From Embiotoca jacksoni (Eukaryota; Chordata; Actinopteri; Embiotocidae), in NCBI GenBank assembly GCA_022577435.1, contig JAKOON010000013.1, positions 6,728,501-6,792,500 of the forward strand: a DNA stretch of 64,000 bases. Direction: 5' to 3'. Below, piece after piece: positions 1-34,743 of this stretch (position 1 is its first letter; the number at the start of each line of letters is the position of its first letter). A model generated the notes under the pieces. The model was given only the letters and a program-made list of their open reading frames with translations. It did no database searches and was not told the DNA's origin. The position numbers and the translations under genes are program-made.

Positions 1-21066
<21,066 letters not shown>

Positions 21067-21200
21067 AAGGAAATCTGAGAGCTCTAAAGCCTCCCTAGAT
21101 ACTGTTATTACACAGAAGGAGTCTTGATTGACGCCTTTGGACTCAATAATTTACCTTCAGTTTGCGGTGCGTTTCCAATATGCTGATAATAGATTTTGGA

Positions 21201-21220
21201 GTGTGTGTGTGTGTGTGTGT
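21201..21220. repeat. (GT)10 microsatellite in 3'UTR
   Basis: Ten GT units, 135 nt after the ryr2 stop codon. In the transcript this is a UG-repeat, a class bound by CELF- and TDP-43-type proteins. Confidence 0.9.
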
Positions 21221-21500
21221 CCCAAAACACTGTTATCTCTAAATTATTAAATGCCTTGGAAACAAAAGAATATGAACTACTTGTTTTTGTTCTGATACAA
21301 AATGAATATGTTGTTTGTTTTGGGAGTTTTGGTGGAAGGAAGCTACTTGTTTGAGTGACTTCTTGAGTCTCTGACAAAAATATTCAGAGTAATGTGACAG
21401 TTTTACTGTTTTTATACATCATTATCTCCCCCAGTCAAAGCTGGGAATCTAAATTCAGTTACCTGTCATTTTGCTGGCTGGATGTGTCTCATGTTTTCTG

Positions 21501-21506
21501 AATAAA
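21501..21506 (+). promoter_or_regulatory. candidate poly(A) signal AATAAA for ryr2
   Basis: The first canonical AATAAA after the ryr2 stop, 435 nt downstream. It is followed within 30 nt by a T-rich stretch suitable as a downstream element. Confidence 0.5.
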
Positions 21507-22765
21507 TTGATTTGTCTTTCTAATCACAGCCCTCCCCCCCCATGTGACATCCAGATAAACACTCTCCCTCCCGCATTTGCTCCTTTTACCTTCCTCTGTT
21601 TCTCGATGCTCCCTCTTGTCTGCTGTGCTCGTGTCTCCAGGATCCTTCTCCTCCTCCTGTCCTCACTTCTTATTCTCTTCTTTTCCCAATTCCCTCTGCT
21701 CCTCTGTCATCCCTCATATTCAACTCTTTTCCCCTCTCATTATCAGCCACGGTGTAGCATGACAGCAGATCTCCCAGCGCTCGGGTCAAAATGTAGCCAT
21801 GGAAATGGATCACCGAGCTTAACGAGGTGATTGACAGTCGTCTCTGATGGCCGTGGAATTTTTGGCTATTACTCATTGACTAAAACAGCTTGGCAAGTTT
21901 TTTTTGTTTTTTTTTAGTGTGCCGAGTTGAGCAGCGGGATGAAAGGCGTGGGAGGCCAACCTTCAGATATTGTCCTTATTATGCAAAGGATGAACATTCT
22001 GCTGCTGAGATGACTTCATATTACTTTTGAGTTATGACCTCTATGCATATAGTCAATAACCCTTGAAAGGACCAGAAAAAAAGCCCAGCATCTAAAAGAT
22101 ATGCAATAAAAAGGTCTTGGATTATGTTTACATAGACAGAAATATTAGTCAGTAATTTATCTAAGTGGCTAATACCATAATTAAATTAAAAAAGATAGTC
22201 AAATAGGTGCACTACATTGTTACACTTTCTCCATTTAACCATTTAAAGTTAATTGTTTTAATTTTCACAGTTGAGCTTGAGCTTTAAAAAAAAAAAAATG
22301 TAATTGTTAATCTACAATGTGTAAGATACCGCTGATGTGAGAGATGTTTTAAAGGGTCTGAAAACATCTTAATTACCTTCTTGTTATGACTGATGGAGGT
22401 ACAATGAACTCCCCATATTCAGCCGAAGCTGGACCATTGTTGCATTTCAAAGTACCAATTGCCATCTCACCTATTAGAGCTACAGTGCTTATTTATATTT
22501 GAGTTTTAGATACGTGTTTAATTTCATAGTATTTTAATGCATTCGTCTTAATTTTACTTGGTTCAGTATTGTGCTTACAAAAAGGAGGGTGAACAAGATA
22601 GCATTAAAAATACTTGAAAACAAGGTTACATACAGCACCAAAAGCACAACTTTCCTACTTTATTCATGAATAGCATCGCTGCCAGCTCCTGACTTACAAA
22701 AGACTGAACACAGCTGATCAGTCCCTACTTCAGCCTGAAACCAGAGGGCAAGGAATGGGGAGGGG

Positions 22766-22789
22766 AGGTGGTGGTGGTGGTGGTGGTGG
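22766..22789. repeat. (GGT)n trinucleotide repeat
   Basis: About eight GGT units followed by a G run, downstream of ryr2. Confidence 0.93.
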
Positions 22790-24999
22790 GGGGGGCTCTC
22801 ATCAAAAGTCCATTTCATTTGGACATTTATCACCTTCTAGTGAGTGTAAAAATCAATCATAAAGTCATAACATCAAACCCACAGACATCCAAGTGCTCCC
22901 TGCAGTTCTCTCCCGCCACAGTTCTGCAGGAGACATGGGGCTTGATTTCCGAAGTAACCTTCCAACCATTGATTTACTAGAACACCAAGGATTTGAAGCA
23001 GGGGGACGGCAGTCCTCCCAGAGCAGCCCACATTAAATATACCGGGTGTTCAGGGGATAATTGCCACATCTGCTGGATCAAAAGATATTGTGGATAAGAT
23101 GGATATGCGCTTGTAGCTGCCAAACTTCCTCCTCTAGTCTTCATGATCTTTCCATCCTGTAGTTGAGCACTGCCAAGGCCAGAAGGGCCGGGGTGCAGTT
23201 TAGGTTGGGTATCATAACTCGGTGGTGGAATTTGCAGTGTGCGCGCTGTACAGTGAACAGTACAGTAGGACTGTGTGACACAGTTCAGGTCCTTAATATC
23301 CAAGAAGACATTAATGAAACGGGAACCGTGAGTTTCCAATAAAGCTTATTTTGAACTGGCATTGCACCAGACGTGTTTAGCTGACTCGATACAGTCAGCT
23401 TCTTCAGTGATGTCTGCTTTTATGTAAGCAGGACAATACAGCCGCCTCAATACCGTTGCTATTGAACTGTTGCTTCCCTCAGTCACAACTTTTGAACACC
23501 GACTCCCAGCCAGACAAACTTCTATTGAACACTTACAACTACTTTTCTGAGTGTTATTTTACCTGCACAAGGGAACGTTATTTTCTTTTCACAGCAGTGC
23601 TGGTGTGAAAAAAGTCTGTGAACTTGTTTCACCCCCTTCTGCCCGTTTATTTACAAAAACCCTGTCGACGAATCCTTACATCATCAGTTTCACTGTAGCG
23701 TACCCCATCGCCGCTGTTGCAGCTGTAGAACGTTGGATACATTGTTCCCAGGAGATGACTTATTTTACTATTAGGATTTGAAATGTCTGACAACCTTTCA
23801 AAAGTCTAGAAGAGCTGCGCTATAGGTTTAATTTAATAATTGTGTTGCCTAATGTTCAATCAGACTAAAATGTGACAGCAGTAAATGAGTTTACCATTTT
23901 TTTATGGAAAGTACTTTTCTTTCTTTTCTTTTCTTTTTTTTTTAACCAATGCAACTGAATAGGAGCAAGAGTCTACCTGAAGAAGGGATGCACTCTCTGA
24001 CAACATGTTTGGTTACTGTATATTGTTCTCCAACATTGTTTTCCGTTTTTATCGGTCGTCAACATTGGAGGCACCGTCTCCCGCTGCTTCAAGCCTTTTA
24101 TTCATGTGAAATTAGCAGAGCTTTGCAGACATGAAAAGACATGTCTTCACATGTTGAATAGCTGAAGGCCTTTTGTAGTTTGTAAAAGCAGATATCTTAT
24201 GTCCTTTACTGCATAATTGAACACAAAAGAAAGCTGTGCGGTGGAGTCAAGTTCACTGGTGTCGTACAGCACATTAGTAGGTCTGTCGGTGACCTAGAAA
24301 TAATATAAACTGACCTGAACTTATGACACATCAGCAAAAAGTATGCAGTGACTAATGGGTCCAACCATATTTCATGGTCTTCAATGGGAAATCAATGATA
24401 TGGATCCATCGTACAGCCTTCAAGTTCGTATTATTCAAAGGCATTCTGGCGATGCAGGCTATGTGAAGGAATTATGCGTAGCCAGATGGCTTTAGGTTGG
24501 CATGCAGCAGCTAGTTATGCATAGAGGGCATTGTAAAACTGATTATGGACGTGGAGGCATGTTGCCGGATCATTCTGACTGTTGCCTCAGATACGACGTT
24601 GCCTCTGAGCCCAAATATATCATGGAGATGTAATCTGAGTTTTAAATCAATAAAAGATGACAAGAGAAAAGAAAGTGAGGGAGCGAGTGCCGCTGTAAAT
24701 CTACTCATACCTGAGGCAGAGTTTCCTGAATTAAATATGAGCAGTGAATCCTTTTTTTACGGACTCTGATTTCAGTCTGGGAGCTGTTGTCTGCCTCGAA
24801 CGAAACCTTTTTTCCACGCAGGAGCTCATATTACAATTCTGTATTTGTTATTTGTTATTTTTATTGATTTTATTTTAACACATGGCCATCCTTTCTTGTT
24901 TGTTTGTTTTGCCATCTCAGAGATTGTATCAATTTTGTTGATTTTGAGCAAATGTGCCACTTTATTTATATTTACACCATAAAATGACATATTTGCTTA

Positions 25000-25003
<4 letters not shown>

Positions 25004-25033
<30 letters not shown>
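25004..25033. repeat. (TG)15 microsatellite
   Basis: Uninterrupted TG dinucleotides in intergenic sequence. Confidence 0.95.
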
Positions 25034-25035
<2 letters not shown>

Positions 25036-28000
25036 CAGTACATTTAAGCAATGGTCTATTTCTCATCCATGCTGTCATCCCCAGACACTCTTTCCAAAGT
25101 CATTGTTTTTGTTGAGTCCTTTTTCACTGACCTGTCAGGAAATCACCAGATGTCTGCCGGCTGCTGTGTAGCATCAGAGGGCCTTTAAGGGAGGGACACA
25201 GGTTGAGCGTTTGCCATGCATTGACAATGAGGCAAGTTCTTTTCAGTTTGAAGTCAGAAAGTTTCGTTTTAGGAAATTGGGACTTTACAGAAACACATTT
25301 TTTTGTAGATACCTTCAGTATTTGCTGAGAAAACAATCTTTTCTTTAAACTCTCCCCAGTCATGCAAACTGGATTATTCTGGGGTGTTTTCAGTGTAACC
25401 ATGGTGAGAATCTTAAAGTACTTACACAGCTTTTGCAGCACTGTCATTTTTGTCAGTGTTATTGAATACAGTAAAACTCAGTAAAGGCAACAAATCCTGT
25501 TGTGATTGTGGCAGATTAAGTACCTGCAACAACCATTTTGTTTGCAATAAAAATTGTTTCCCCTTGTGCTCACATGGCACTCCATTAATCCTTTTTTTCA
25601 GGCCTTGAAGCATTAAACTGCCATTTACTTCCAAAATTAGGTCTTAAATTGACCAGAAAACCCATCCCGCAGCAGCAGAAGGCAAAGAACGGACAAATGG
25701 ACCCTGAAATGATGTCGCTCCCTTTCTACACTTTTTCCATCCTATCTTTCCATTCTACGGTGTCAAGCTAAAGCTATCCAAAACTAAAGATTAAAAAATG
25801 GTGGAGACGCACAGACCTTGCAAGGTCAGAAAACAAGAAATAATAAAGCATGACAGAAGATTATTTTCCCAAATGCCTTTTCCTTCGACTTCAGTACTTT
25901 AACGTCAAAATGGCAAATTAAATTTAGACCTTTTATTTATTTTTTTCAACGGAGAGGTCATCAGACACATTTCACGTTGTTCAGGTTGCATTAATTTGCC
26001 GTATATTCAAATTACTGTTATGTCTGCATCATTGCTACATAGGTAATGTGTTTACACAGCACTATTTGTGCATCCCTCATTTATTTTCCAACACATTGAT
26101 TTATTGTCACTTTTCACTCCATTAGTCCTACTTAAGTTTAGGGTGCACTCTGTGTTTTCCCCGCATCTCTTTAGTGGAAGGCAGGAAGTACCTCGGACAA
26201 GTGACATCCATCAGAGCTAGTACAAGGAGAATGAAAATGTATACCTGTGGACACTTTAGACACTCCAATACACTTGTGTTGCATGCATTTCGAGTGTGGA
26301 GCTCACCAAAGCATCAGGGGGAAAAATATAAGTAAACAAAACGAGAGCACAGAGAGGCGCTTCATTGATAAGCAAATAATTTACAAAAAATGATCAATTT
26401 TAATTTAGACTGTATCTTGTCTTTCTGGGTTTATAATCAGAGGCAATATGTAGTTTATCACATGAAGTGCTCCTGGCCCAATTCTCAGTTCTGACATGTA
26501 TTGTCTCATGACATTCAGATAGACCTCCGCCTTCTCATTACAAATCTAATTTTTGCATTGAGTAACTGTCTTCCAGCAAACAAGCATTACCACCAGTGAC
26601 GAGAGGCGGGCCTTCCAAATTACCATTTAGATTGGACAACTCCATGCCAAAAGAAAGCCAATTCCTCAATGGCGGTTTAGCAAGGAAAAAGGAGGGCTGG
26701 AAGATGAGTATATGTGTATCCCAACAGATGAGGTCTGTTTGCATTCTTCCTCTATGAATGCTGTATAACACCAACATCTTATTTCATTTCTGTGGCTTTA
26801 CTTTAAAATCTGCAGAGAGTGGATCTGTCTCTGCGGGGCTGTTCGCACAGGGATCCGAGCCACTGAAATTTGAAAGGAGACAGGTGCTGCCTCTAATAAT
26901 TGAAAATGGCAAATTGGCACAGTGAAAGGTAAGCTCAAGCGGTTGGGGAAGTGACCCATTTTCCAGCCAAGTGGTATTATATGCATTTCCAAAACTCAAC
27001 ACGAAGAAGCACTTGTTTATTGGCACGAATTACCAGGAATTTTACAGTAATTTGGTTTCTGTCGCTCCACAGAAATAGGAAAACTAACCTGAAGCCAAGA
27101 GAGATAAATATCAATATTATTCTTAATTACTATTGTCTCCAGTTTCTAAAGACTTTAATACAGAGTCTCAAGCCTGGCTTGGTTTAGAAGCAAAAGTTTT
27201 CAAAACTGTTTTTATATTCACAGCCGTCTGGCTCGTGTGTGCATGTGTGTTCTTGCACACTATCTTGTTTTTTTTCTTTGATCAGCTATTGTTCATTCTC
27301 AACTGTATGCCCATTTATTCTTCTTCAGTAGTTTTAATTTCCTTTTGAGCACACATTCATCCACGCTCACCTCACTACCAAAGCTAATCTCACATTGTCG
27401 CCTTTTCTGTTTACAAACGTAACGCTATTCTGGATTGTGCTCGAAATAAAGTGTTTCAGTGGTGCTTGTGCTACTGGGGTGTTGTGATGCGTCCTTATGT
27501 TGGGTTTTTTTGGAGAACATTACAACAACAAAAAAACAGCTGCATATAACAATTATTTTCATTTGAATTAACTTTGATTATTTTCTACATATACATACAA
27601 ATGTTTTCCTTAGTTGACTTTAAAAACTGCGAAACCTAATTGATCGATTTCTATCAATAGACTAATCAATTTATCAGTTTATCCTTTCGCCTCTACAATT
27701 AGAAAAACTGATGAAAATATTCTTCACTGCCTGCGATTTGTGTTTAAAATCTAGCCCCATCTTCTCTGGTTCTTCACACTCGATACCGCCTCGGGACATT
27801 TTCTGATTCCATAATCTGGCTCAGGAAAATCCCTCCTTTCACACAGATAACCTCATTGATTGACAGCAATCAAAGTGGCAGTAAAATGACAAAATACCGA
27901 TCTGTCAAGCTCGATAGAGGGAGAGATTTTGACTTGGATTATTTTAGATCTTCTGTTGTTTTTTTTTTTTTTTAAAGTGGAATAACACAAATCAAAAGGG

Positions 28001-29872
28001 GGAGAATTGCAGAGACTCTGTGGCTCGGCTACATCGTGTAGCCAGAGTGACATGAATAGTATTTTAAATGCAAGACAGCGGCTCCTTCTGGTTAACATGG
28101 ATGCCGAAGTTGTCCTGCTCATCGTGTCCTGAGCTCCAGGTTTGCATAGAAATAGTTTGACTCGCATCCAATCCCACTGCTGTCCTGCTCCTTCCCGACT
28201 CCTGCTTTTTGCCATACTGTCATTGTAAATAAAATACATGGATTAATATTACAGTTGACCCACTGAAGAAAATGGAACACCGAAATGGAAATTTTAAAAC
28301 AGAGGTCTCCTCACTGTCTGGGAATAAATGATAAGTGCACACTGATTCAGCCTCACCTGGCCGCGGCACAGTGCAGGGTGGCAGAGATGGCTTTGGCCGG
28401 CTTTAATGGCAGCACAGCTGTATGAGAGCAAATGTGGTGAGTGTGAATAGCCTCGCTGCTGGCAAATGGGCTTGTTTCTTGTCTGCCGAAATGACCCACA
28501 TATTACTAATATATCACATATTGCTATATAACTAAGCTTAGTGATACAATGAAACACACACAGGGGTCAGAGTTCAGGCGGCTTTCCTCGAGATGCTGCG
28601 TGTTTGATTAGTAATTGCCACTTACAACCTCTATTCCAGCAAGTCGATAGTCTTTGTACTGCGCTTGGTTGTTTTCTTTAGGTTGTCTGTTTTCTTCTCA
28701 TTTCCACCTGTACACACTGTTATGTTGTATAAGTGTACACGGCGTCTACACAATCATTATGTTGTGTAATAGGTGACTAATTACGCTAATATTAGAGTGC
28801 ATTTTGTTTGTGTTCATTTGCTGTGTAACTACATGGTGCTCACAGTTTAACTTGGAAGGCGTCCGACTGACCTCAAAGAAAAGGAGACGGATGCTTCATT
28901 AGTCTCTCCAAACATTTTGTGTCCACTTGTGTAACGACAGAACCAAAGTCTCCTCACATCAGTTCAACACAATGAGCATAAACCATCGTCACGGTCGGTC
29001 TCAACTTCCCAAGTTTGTCGCTCAATCAATAGTCCGGCAATGCAATATGCCTCTTGATTAAGCTGTGTGTGTGTGTGTCCCACAGAGGACTCTCAATATA
29101 AATTGGGGCTCATTGTTCCGCCTTGTGATTTGGATAGATGGCTGCTCCTGCTGTCGGTCCCTCTTGCTCATCTTTGTCGTTACAATCTCTAAGCTACCTT
29201 TTTAGACCGTGCCAAATTGATTGATATCGGGTATCATGGACAGCTTTGTGCCAGGTGCTTTGTTCAGGTGGCAGTGGTCTGCACTTTTATGTTAATGCAG
29301 ATCTTTTTAGTTTAGTCAGTCCTTCACTCACTGGGTATTGTAGTGAGTGTTGGGATGTGCTAATCAGAATAAAACCAGATTTCTATCAGTGTTGCCGTGT
29401 CGTATCCTCGTGATCATCCAGGAGCGGTATGTATCAAAGCTATCAGGCACTCGCATAATTTGTTCGGGGAAGAATACAACCGCTGCGGGTTGGGCGAATG
29501 CGCTACTCAGTGAAATCTCAAGAAACAAATTCTGAATTTCAACCAGTTAATAAGGGAGTCATTAAAGCCAATAAAATCTGTCACACCAATAAGTGCTGTG
29601 GAGCAGCTTTGCATTTAATGGTGCCACTTGTGGCCATAATTCACGAGTAACACAAATATTAAAGTTTCCTTTGATAGCCATCAGCAAAACATAATGTGAC
29701 GTGTGTCTGGCAGGCGGCAGACTGGTTGGCAGATCCTCTGTTGCATATTCCGTATGCTTGTGAGCATGAAGTATTGCTCTGAAGTATTGCTTTAAAAGCT
29801 TTAGTTGATATCAGCTCATTCAAAAAGGATCAAGTCTAGTTCTGGCAAAATACTTACAGTTATGTAATTACA

Positions 29873-29896
29873 GGGGCAATCAAAAAGTTCAGAGAC
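29873..29896 (+). repeat. left terminal inverted repeat, mariner-like element
   Basis: 24 nt, an exact reverse complement of 30317-30340. Confidence 0.92.
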
Positions 29897-30316
29897 TGCT
29901 CCATGCAGCACCGTTATGTGCATGAAGCAGGAGGAAGCTAAAAAGTATTCCAAGTTTTGTATTTTTTTTTTGTATTTTTTTTTTTTGGAACATCCGTAAC
30001 ATCAGTTTTTGTAACCACTGCTACAGGAGCGTCTATTTCACCATGGACCTGAAACCTGAACAGAGAACTTTGTGTCAATTGTTTGGGGAAACGGAGAGGT
30101 CAGAGGTCGCCGCATCTGGGCAGCAGGGCACTGAATGTTTTCCCATGACACAACATTTGTTGTGCCCTCTGTGCTCAAGTCCGTGGTGAAATGGCAGATG
30201 CACCTGCACCAGTGGGTACAAAAACGCCTTTCAGACAGGTGCTGATGTTGATCAAGTGATGAAACAAAGGTTTGAGCTTCCTCCTGCTCAATGTGTATTA
30301 GTGTATTACAAGTACG

Positions 30317-30340
30317 GTCTCTGAACTTTTTGATTGCCCC
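30317..30340 (-). repeat. right terminal inverted repeat, mariner-like element
   Basis: 24 nt, an exact reverse complement of 29873-29896. It is followed by two extra C residues not matched at the left end. Confidence 0.92.
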
Positions 30341-33300
30341 CCATGTGCCAAATTTCAAAACTGTTATTAAATAACAGAATTTACCATGGCTGCAATTTAT
30401 ACCTAAGAAAACTAAGCTGCTGTATACATAATGAAACACACACTTAAAGAAATGAAAGACAATGAGTGCATTCAACATGAAGCTGTAATTAGTTCTCTTA
30501 TTACACAGCCACAACTCTCAACCTGCTCCTTCTTTGGTTTGACAGTTAGACAATGTGTTACTGTGTTATATTTCCACAAGAATTTGTACATTTTGTTTCG
30601 ACAAATTTAATGCTGGTCCCTTTTTGTAACCGAGACCTCTTTCGAACAGCGTTGAAAATACATTCCCCATTACAACCTTCCATCAACACGCAGTAAATGT
30701 GTGCAAATCCACACCTGCTTTGAAGGCAGGTCATTTCCCAGACAAAACTGACCTTTGCAAATTGCATGAACATTAAATCCGACAGAATGTGCTATCAGCC
30801 ACACTTACAGCTACTTTTTTTTGTTTGTTTGTTTGTTTGTTTTGCACGTTTTGCGAAAATGCGTACGGATTAAAATGAGCGATGCACTTCACCGATCGCA
30901 TGCAAAATGTCCCTGTTTGATGAACGCCCAGCTTTGCTTTAAGCGCAGAATGAAGACACAAAACAGTTCATTAATTACAGAAAATAAAGTGGAGAATATT
31001 ATCTTCATCTTCTCAACTGGAGATAAACTGAGATCTAAATGGCTTTTTTTTTTACTTAGAAAGAACTACTGTATTCTCTGAATTTTAAAAAGGACTGTCA
31101 TGAGACACTATGAGAGAAGCTGTATGTTAGTGTTTCAAACCATGCAACAGCTCAAACATTTCGTCGTTGAACCCAATTTGCCCAAAGCTTGTTTTGTTTT
31201 TTGTGTGTTTTTTTTTTTTTTTCCAATATTTGTACTTCTGGAGGGATTTATGAGTTATGAGGAGTAAGACCCTGCAGCTTTACAAGCTAATGCAGTTTTG
31301 GAAAGAGACGGGGAAAACTTTCAATATTTCTTGCCCGTGTGTCCTTTCCGGGGATGTTATGTGATGTACAATGCCGAGAACACTGTGTGGCTCTGATAAG
31401 AATGTGTTGTCATCATTGGACCCAGTGTTCCCAGACAATTGTAGCTGCTAGTTTAGTGTGTCTGTCCATTAGTCGCCCCCCCCCGCCCTCCCGGCAGACG
31501 AGGTGTTGCCCACAGTCAGAAAAGGGGAGTGAGAGTGTGTCAGACAGATAGACTGAGTGTAGCAGTCTGTGAATATGTCAGGTTAAAATGCTGGGACATT
31601 GCTCCCCTGTAATCCCTTTGCGTAGATTACGAGTGACACGCTGTACTGCCAACTGCCAAAATTTATATTCCGGTCATCTCCTTTTCTTTCTGCAAGAAGC
31701 GGCTTTTTGCCATATTTAGTCCAGTAAAAAAAAAAAAAAGCAAATTTCCCCTTTTTGGTTTCAAAGAGAAATCAAGCCAAAGAGGGGCTTAGTTAGCATG
31801 ATGAACATGCGGAGCTCAGTCCTGAATCGACCTCTGGATGCACAGCAGCGGGCGGAGATGTACTCTGACTTATTCTGCTTGTTTTCTTTTTAAACGTCCA
31901 GTGAGGTGTACCGTATTCATACATCAAAGTCCAAATTAGGGGGGAAAAAAAGAAAACATTTCTGTGTATTTATTGGGAAAGGGAGAGTCTAAAGCCAACA
32001 CGTGAGGCTGTGCTTCGAGCTCTGAGATAACTAGTCAGCTTGCTGATATGCTCACAATGACCACGCTAACATGCGGATGTAGGTTGGCATGTATAACCGT
32101 GCGTTCAGGCAGCTAAATTGGGAAAGTTCCCACAAATAGGCAGCAGTGCAGCCGCCAACAAATCTGCTCTTTCTGCTGTCAGAACACAGAAAATCCATAT
32201 AAACCAACACAGGAACTAAACAAAGACAGAGAAGTCAGTGTTTTTTCTTTTTACACAACATTCAGACACGTTTTAAATACTTTTCTTGTAGTTAACATGT
32301 AACAGCAGCGCGGCAAGGTAGGCGAGGCTAAGCAAGTCTGACTGTTACACCTAATTTTGGAGCAATGACATTTCTTAATTTTGCCACATACACTGCAAAG
32401 TCAAGTGACATCAGACCTGCTTCTCGGAGCGCTCGTAAACCTACTGCTTTCTGGGATATTCATAGTTTTTCATGCGTTTAGAAGTATTTTCCCACTGAAA
32501 AGTTTCCCACTTCCCTGTTGATGAACATACCATAATACGTAGCAGGGTCATGCTGATATATCATCTGAAGCTGATTAGAATATAATTAACTTTGCAGGTA
32601 ATTTGTTACAAACCAAAGGACTACAGAAATGGCTATTTGGTCCTGATGGTGGTCAGTGAGGAAAAGTCAGAGAAGTTCACATTCATTGTGTGTAGGATTC
32701 ATAGTCTGGGAACCATGAGTGTCTATTTGGTGCTCACTATTAATTAAGTGACACCTTTAAAGTGCTTGTGGTACAAGAGGAAATATCAAAAATCAACTGA
32801 TTCTTTTTTTGGGGGGGCTCGTATCGATTTCTGCACAAAATGTCGCTGCAACCCATCCAATATTGTTTTAGATACATTTCTCGAGTCATGGTAGTTGGCT
32901 AAGAAAATTCAAGCCTCAGTTTGACATTTATAATCGACTATTCCACGAAGAAGTGATGAAGAGTCGCAGTCACTTGGTCTGGTTAGCTGTGCTGTCCTTT
33001 CAGATAATGATTCTTCATGTGACTGTGGCTCTTCCGCACCTGCATTCAGACGTTTATCGATCACTCTTATTATCTGTCCCGAACACTCGCCTTTCACGGC
33101 CCGCTTTCCATTTTAAGAGGATCTGTTCCCTTCCTGCTCCGTTCCTTTATCACGTTTACAAACTCCCGCTCTCATTGTCACACTGCTCTACTATGTTTCT
33201 TATCTTAATCCTTTGTATGGTGTAAATAGGCCTCAGAGTAGGAAGGCAGACAGTTACTTTGCTACTGGGATTGTTCAGTTCCCTCGACCTGTGGCTGCTC

Positions 33301-34465
33301 ATCTCCAATGCAACCGTTCTGAATCCAATTGTGATTCCTTCAACTGTGTCTCCCTCTCCATTGCCCCTTTGCTCTGCTGTCTGTGTAATTGGGGAAGTGC
33401 AAGGAGTCGTATCACGGAGTGGCTGAGATTATGATTTATTCATTTGATTTCTCTTTAAAAAAAAAAAAAAAGGAAAGGAAAGAAAAAATATTATTACTGA
33501 AGCACTTTGGGTAGAAAAAGGGTGGGGGTCAAACCTACTTTCCCATTTCAGCTATTTTAATTGTCTCCATAAATTTGACTTAATTTGTCATCTGAAATAA
33601 CATTATGATGATTGGCACAGGAGGGGACAAGAAGTTTAACTGTTGAATGCAGCACTAATTGGCTCCTCATCCAGCCCAATTTAGAGTGAGCAGCCAGCAC
33701 GTCACAACCCTTCGTCGTCTAATAAGGAGCGCAAACATTTCACCCTGCCTGTTTGTGGCATTTTCTTTACTTAAGGCACACCAACACACAGAAGGCTGCA
33801 CCAGCAACTATTTGAGAGATGTTCAATTAAGTAACTTTACAATTTGATGTTTTGGAAACTTGGCTCAGTGTTGGTTACAGCAGTGGGGAATTTATTTTAC
33901 TCTCACGTGTTGGTTGTTGAAGAGGGAACGAAAATGCAGAAAGGATTTTTAATGGGATTCAACATCAAAACCAATTTTGTGAAATTAACACCTGCCAAAC
34001 TACTAAGTACCGTGAGCCACACAGGTTTTTTTTAAGTGCATTTCTAAACAGTGTGGACGCAATGACATGGACACTAGCACAATAAACGGCAATCAGGGAC
34101 AATAGCTGACTTAATCAGTAGCTGGTTCAGCCTCGTTTTTGAGCCTATAATTTATCTCGTTATATTGTAAGTTGATTGTAATGTTGCGAATGACTGAACC
34201 CATTATTATGTGAACAAATGGAGGAAGAGAATGCTACCTTTTAAGAAAGGGTGTTTTATGACAGTCGCTTGGTCTAGAATATTTTAGGAGGAAGGAATGA
34301 AGCTGATCTAATCATAGACTGGTAGTGATGCTACTCATGTGGGAGGGAGTGAGGGGAGTCAGGCTGTGTACAGAAAGTTACATTTTTGATTTCAAGCATT
34401 TAATAATCGTCATTTTGCATCAGCAGGTGACAGGTGTCGAGTCGCCCAACTGATAATTGGTAATA
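30341..34465. other. intergenic, no gene seen (4.1 kb)
   Basis: It contains a (TTTG)n tract (30819-30843), a T run (31209-31222), an A run (31727-31739) and a C run (31478-31486). Short open frames on both strands are not recognisable and lack coding character. Confidence 0.6.
30819..30843. repeat. (TTTG)n tetranucleotide repeat
   Basis: Five to six TTTG units after a T run. Confidence 0.9.
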
Positions 34466-34743
34466 GGGAGGCTGTGGCTCAGACGGTAGAGTGGGTGGCA
34501 CACTAATCTGGAAGGTTGGTGGCTCGATCCCCAGCTCCTCCTGTCCACATGCCTAAGCGTCCTTGAGCAAGACACTGCACCCTAAGTTGCTCCCGACGGT
34601 GTACCATCGGTGTGTGAATGTGCTCCTGATGGCAGCACCTTGCATGGTGATCTGTCTCATTAGTGTGTGAATGGGAAAACCATGTCAAAGCACTTTGAGA
34701 CTGAAAGGTGATAAAGCGCTATACAAATACAGACTATTTACCA
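34466..34743 (+). mobile_element. tRNA-derived SINE
   Basis: The head resembles a tRNA gene. An A-box-like TGGCTCAGACGG lies at 34475-34486 and a B-box-like GGCTCGATCC at 34521-34530; together they form an internal RNA polymerase III promoter. The body has fish-SINE wording, such as gcaagacactgcaccctaag and gtgtgtgaatggg. The tail, caaagcactttgagactgaa followed by aagcgctatacaaatac, resembles the LINE-derived tails of fish SINEs. A 6-nt ATAATT near both ends (34453-34458 and 34743-34748) may be a short target duplication, but that is weak. Confidence 0.75.

Larger units (their letters stand above)
21067..21530 (+). other. probable ryr2 3' untranslated region
   Basis: It runs from the stop codon to just beyond an AATAAA hexamer at 21501-21506 that is followed by a T-rich stretch. 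A (GT)10 tract sits inside it (21201-21220). An earlier ATTAAA at 21246-21251 could give a shorter end. Real cleavage sites cannot be seen from sequence alone. Confidence 0.5.
21531..29872. other. intergenic, no gene seen (8.3 kb)
   Basis: AT-rich sequence with only short open frames that match nothing I know and lack supporting splice or codon signals. It holds a (GGT)n tract (22766-22789), a (TG)n tract (25004-25033), a poly(T) run (27960-27974) and a pyrimidine-rich stretch (21540-21740). The segment 26560-26990 reads like unique, balanced sequence that could be conserved non-coding DNA. Confidence 0.6.
29873..30340 (+). mobile_element. mariner-like miniature element with perfect 24-bp inverted ends
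   Basis: Positions 29873-29896 and 30317-30340 are exact reverse complements over 24 nt (left end begins GGGGCAATCAAAAAGTTCAG). The 468-bp length with this terminal-repeat size fits a non-autonomous mariner-type element. A plus-strand fragment from 30044 starts MDLKPEQRTLCQLFG, which recalls the start of mariner transposases. It soon loses similarity, so it is an internal-deletion relic at best. Flanking bases do not give a clean TA duplication: TTACA lies to the left and CCATG to the right. Two runs of T (about 29960-29986) interrupt the interior. Confidence 0.7.

Noticed and set aside
34466..34560. A functional tRNA gene
   Set aside because: A- and B-box-like motifs are present, but the sequence does not fold into a full cloverleaf by eye. 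It continues into a SINE body and tail.
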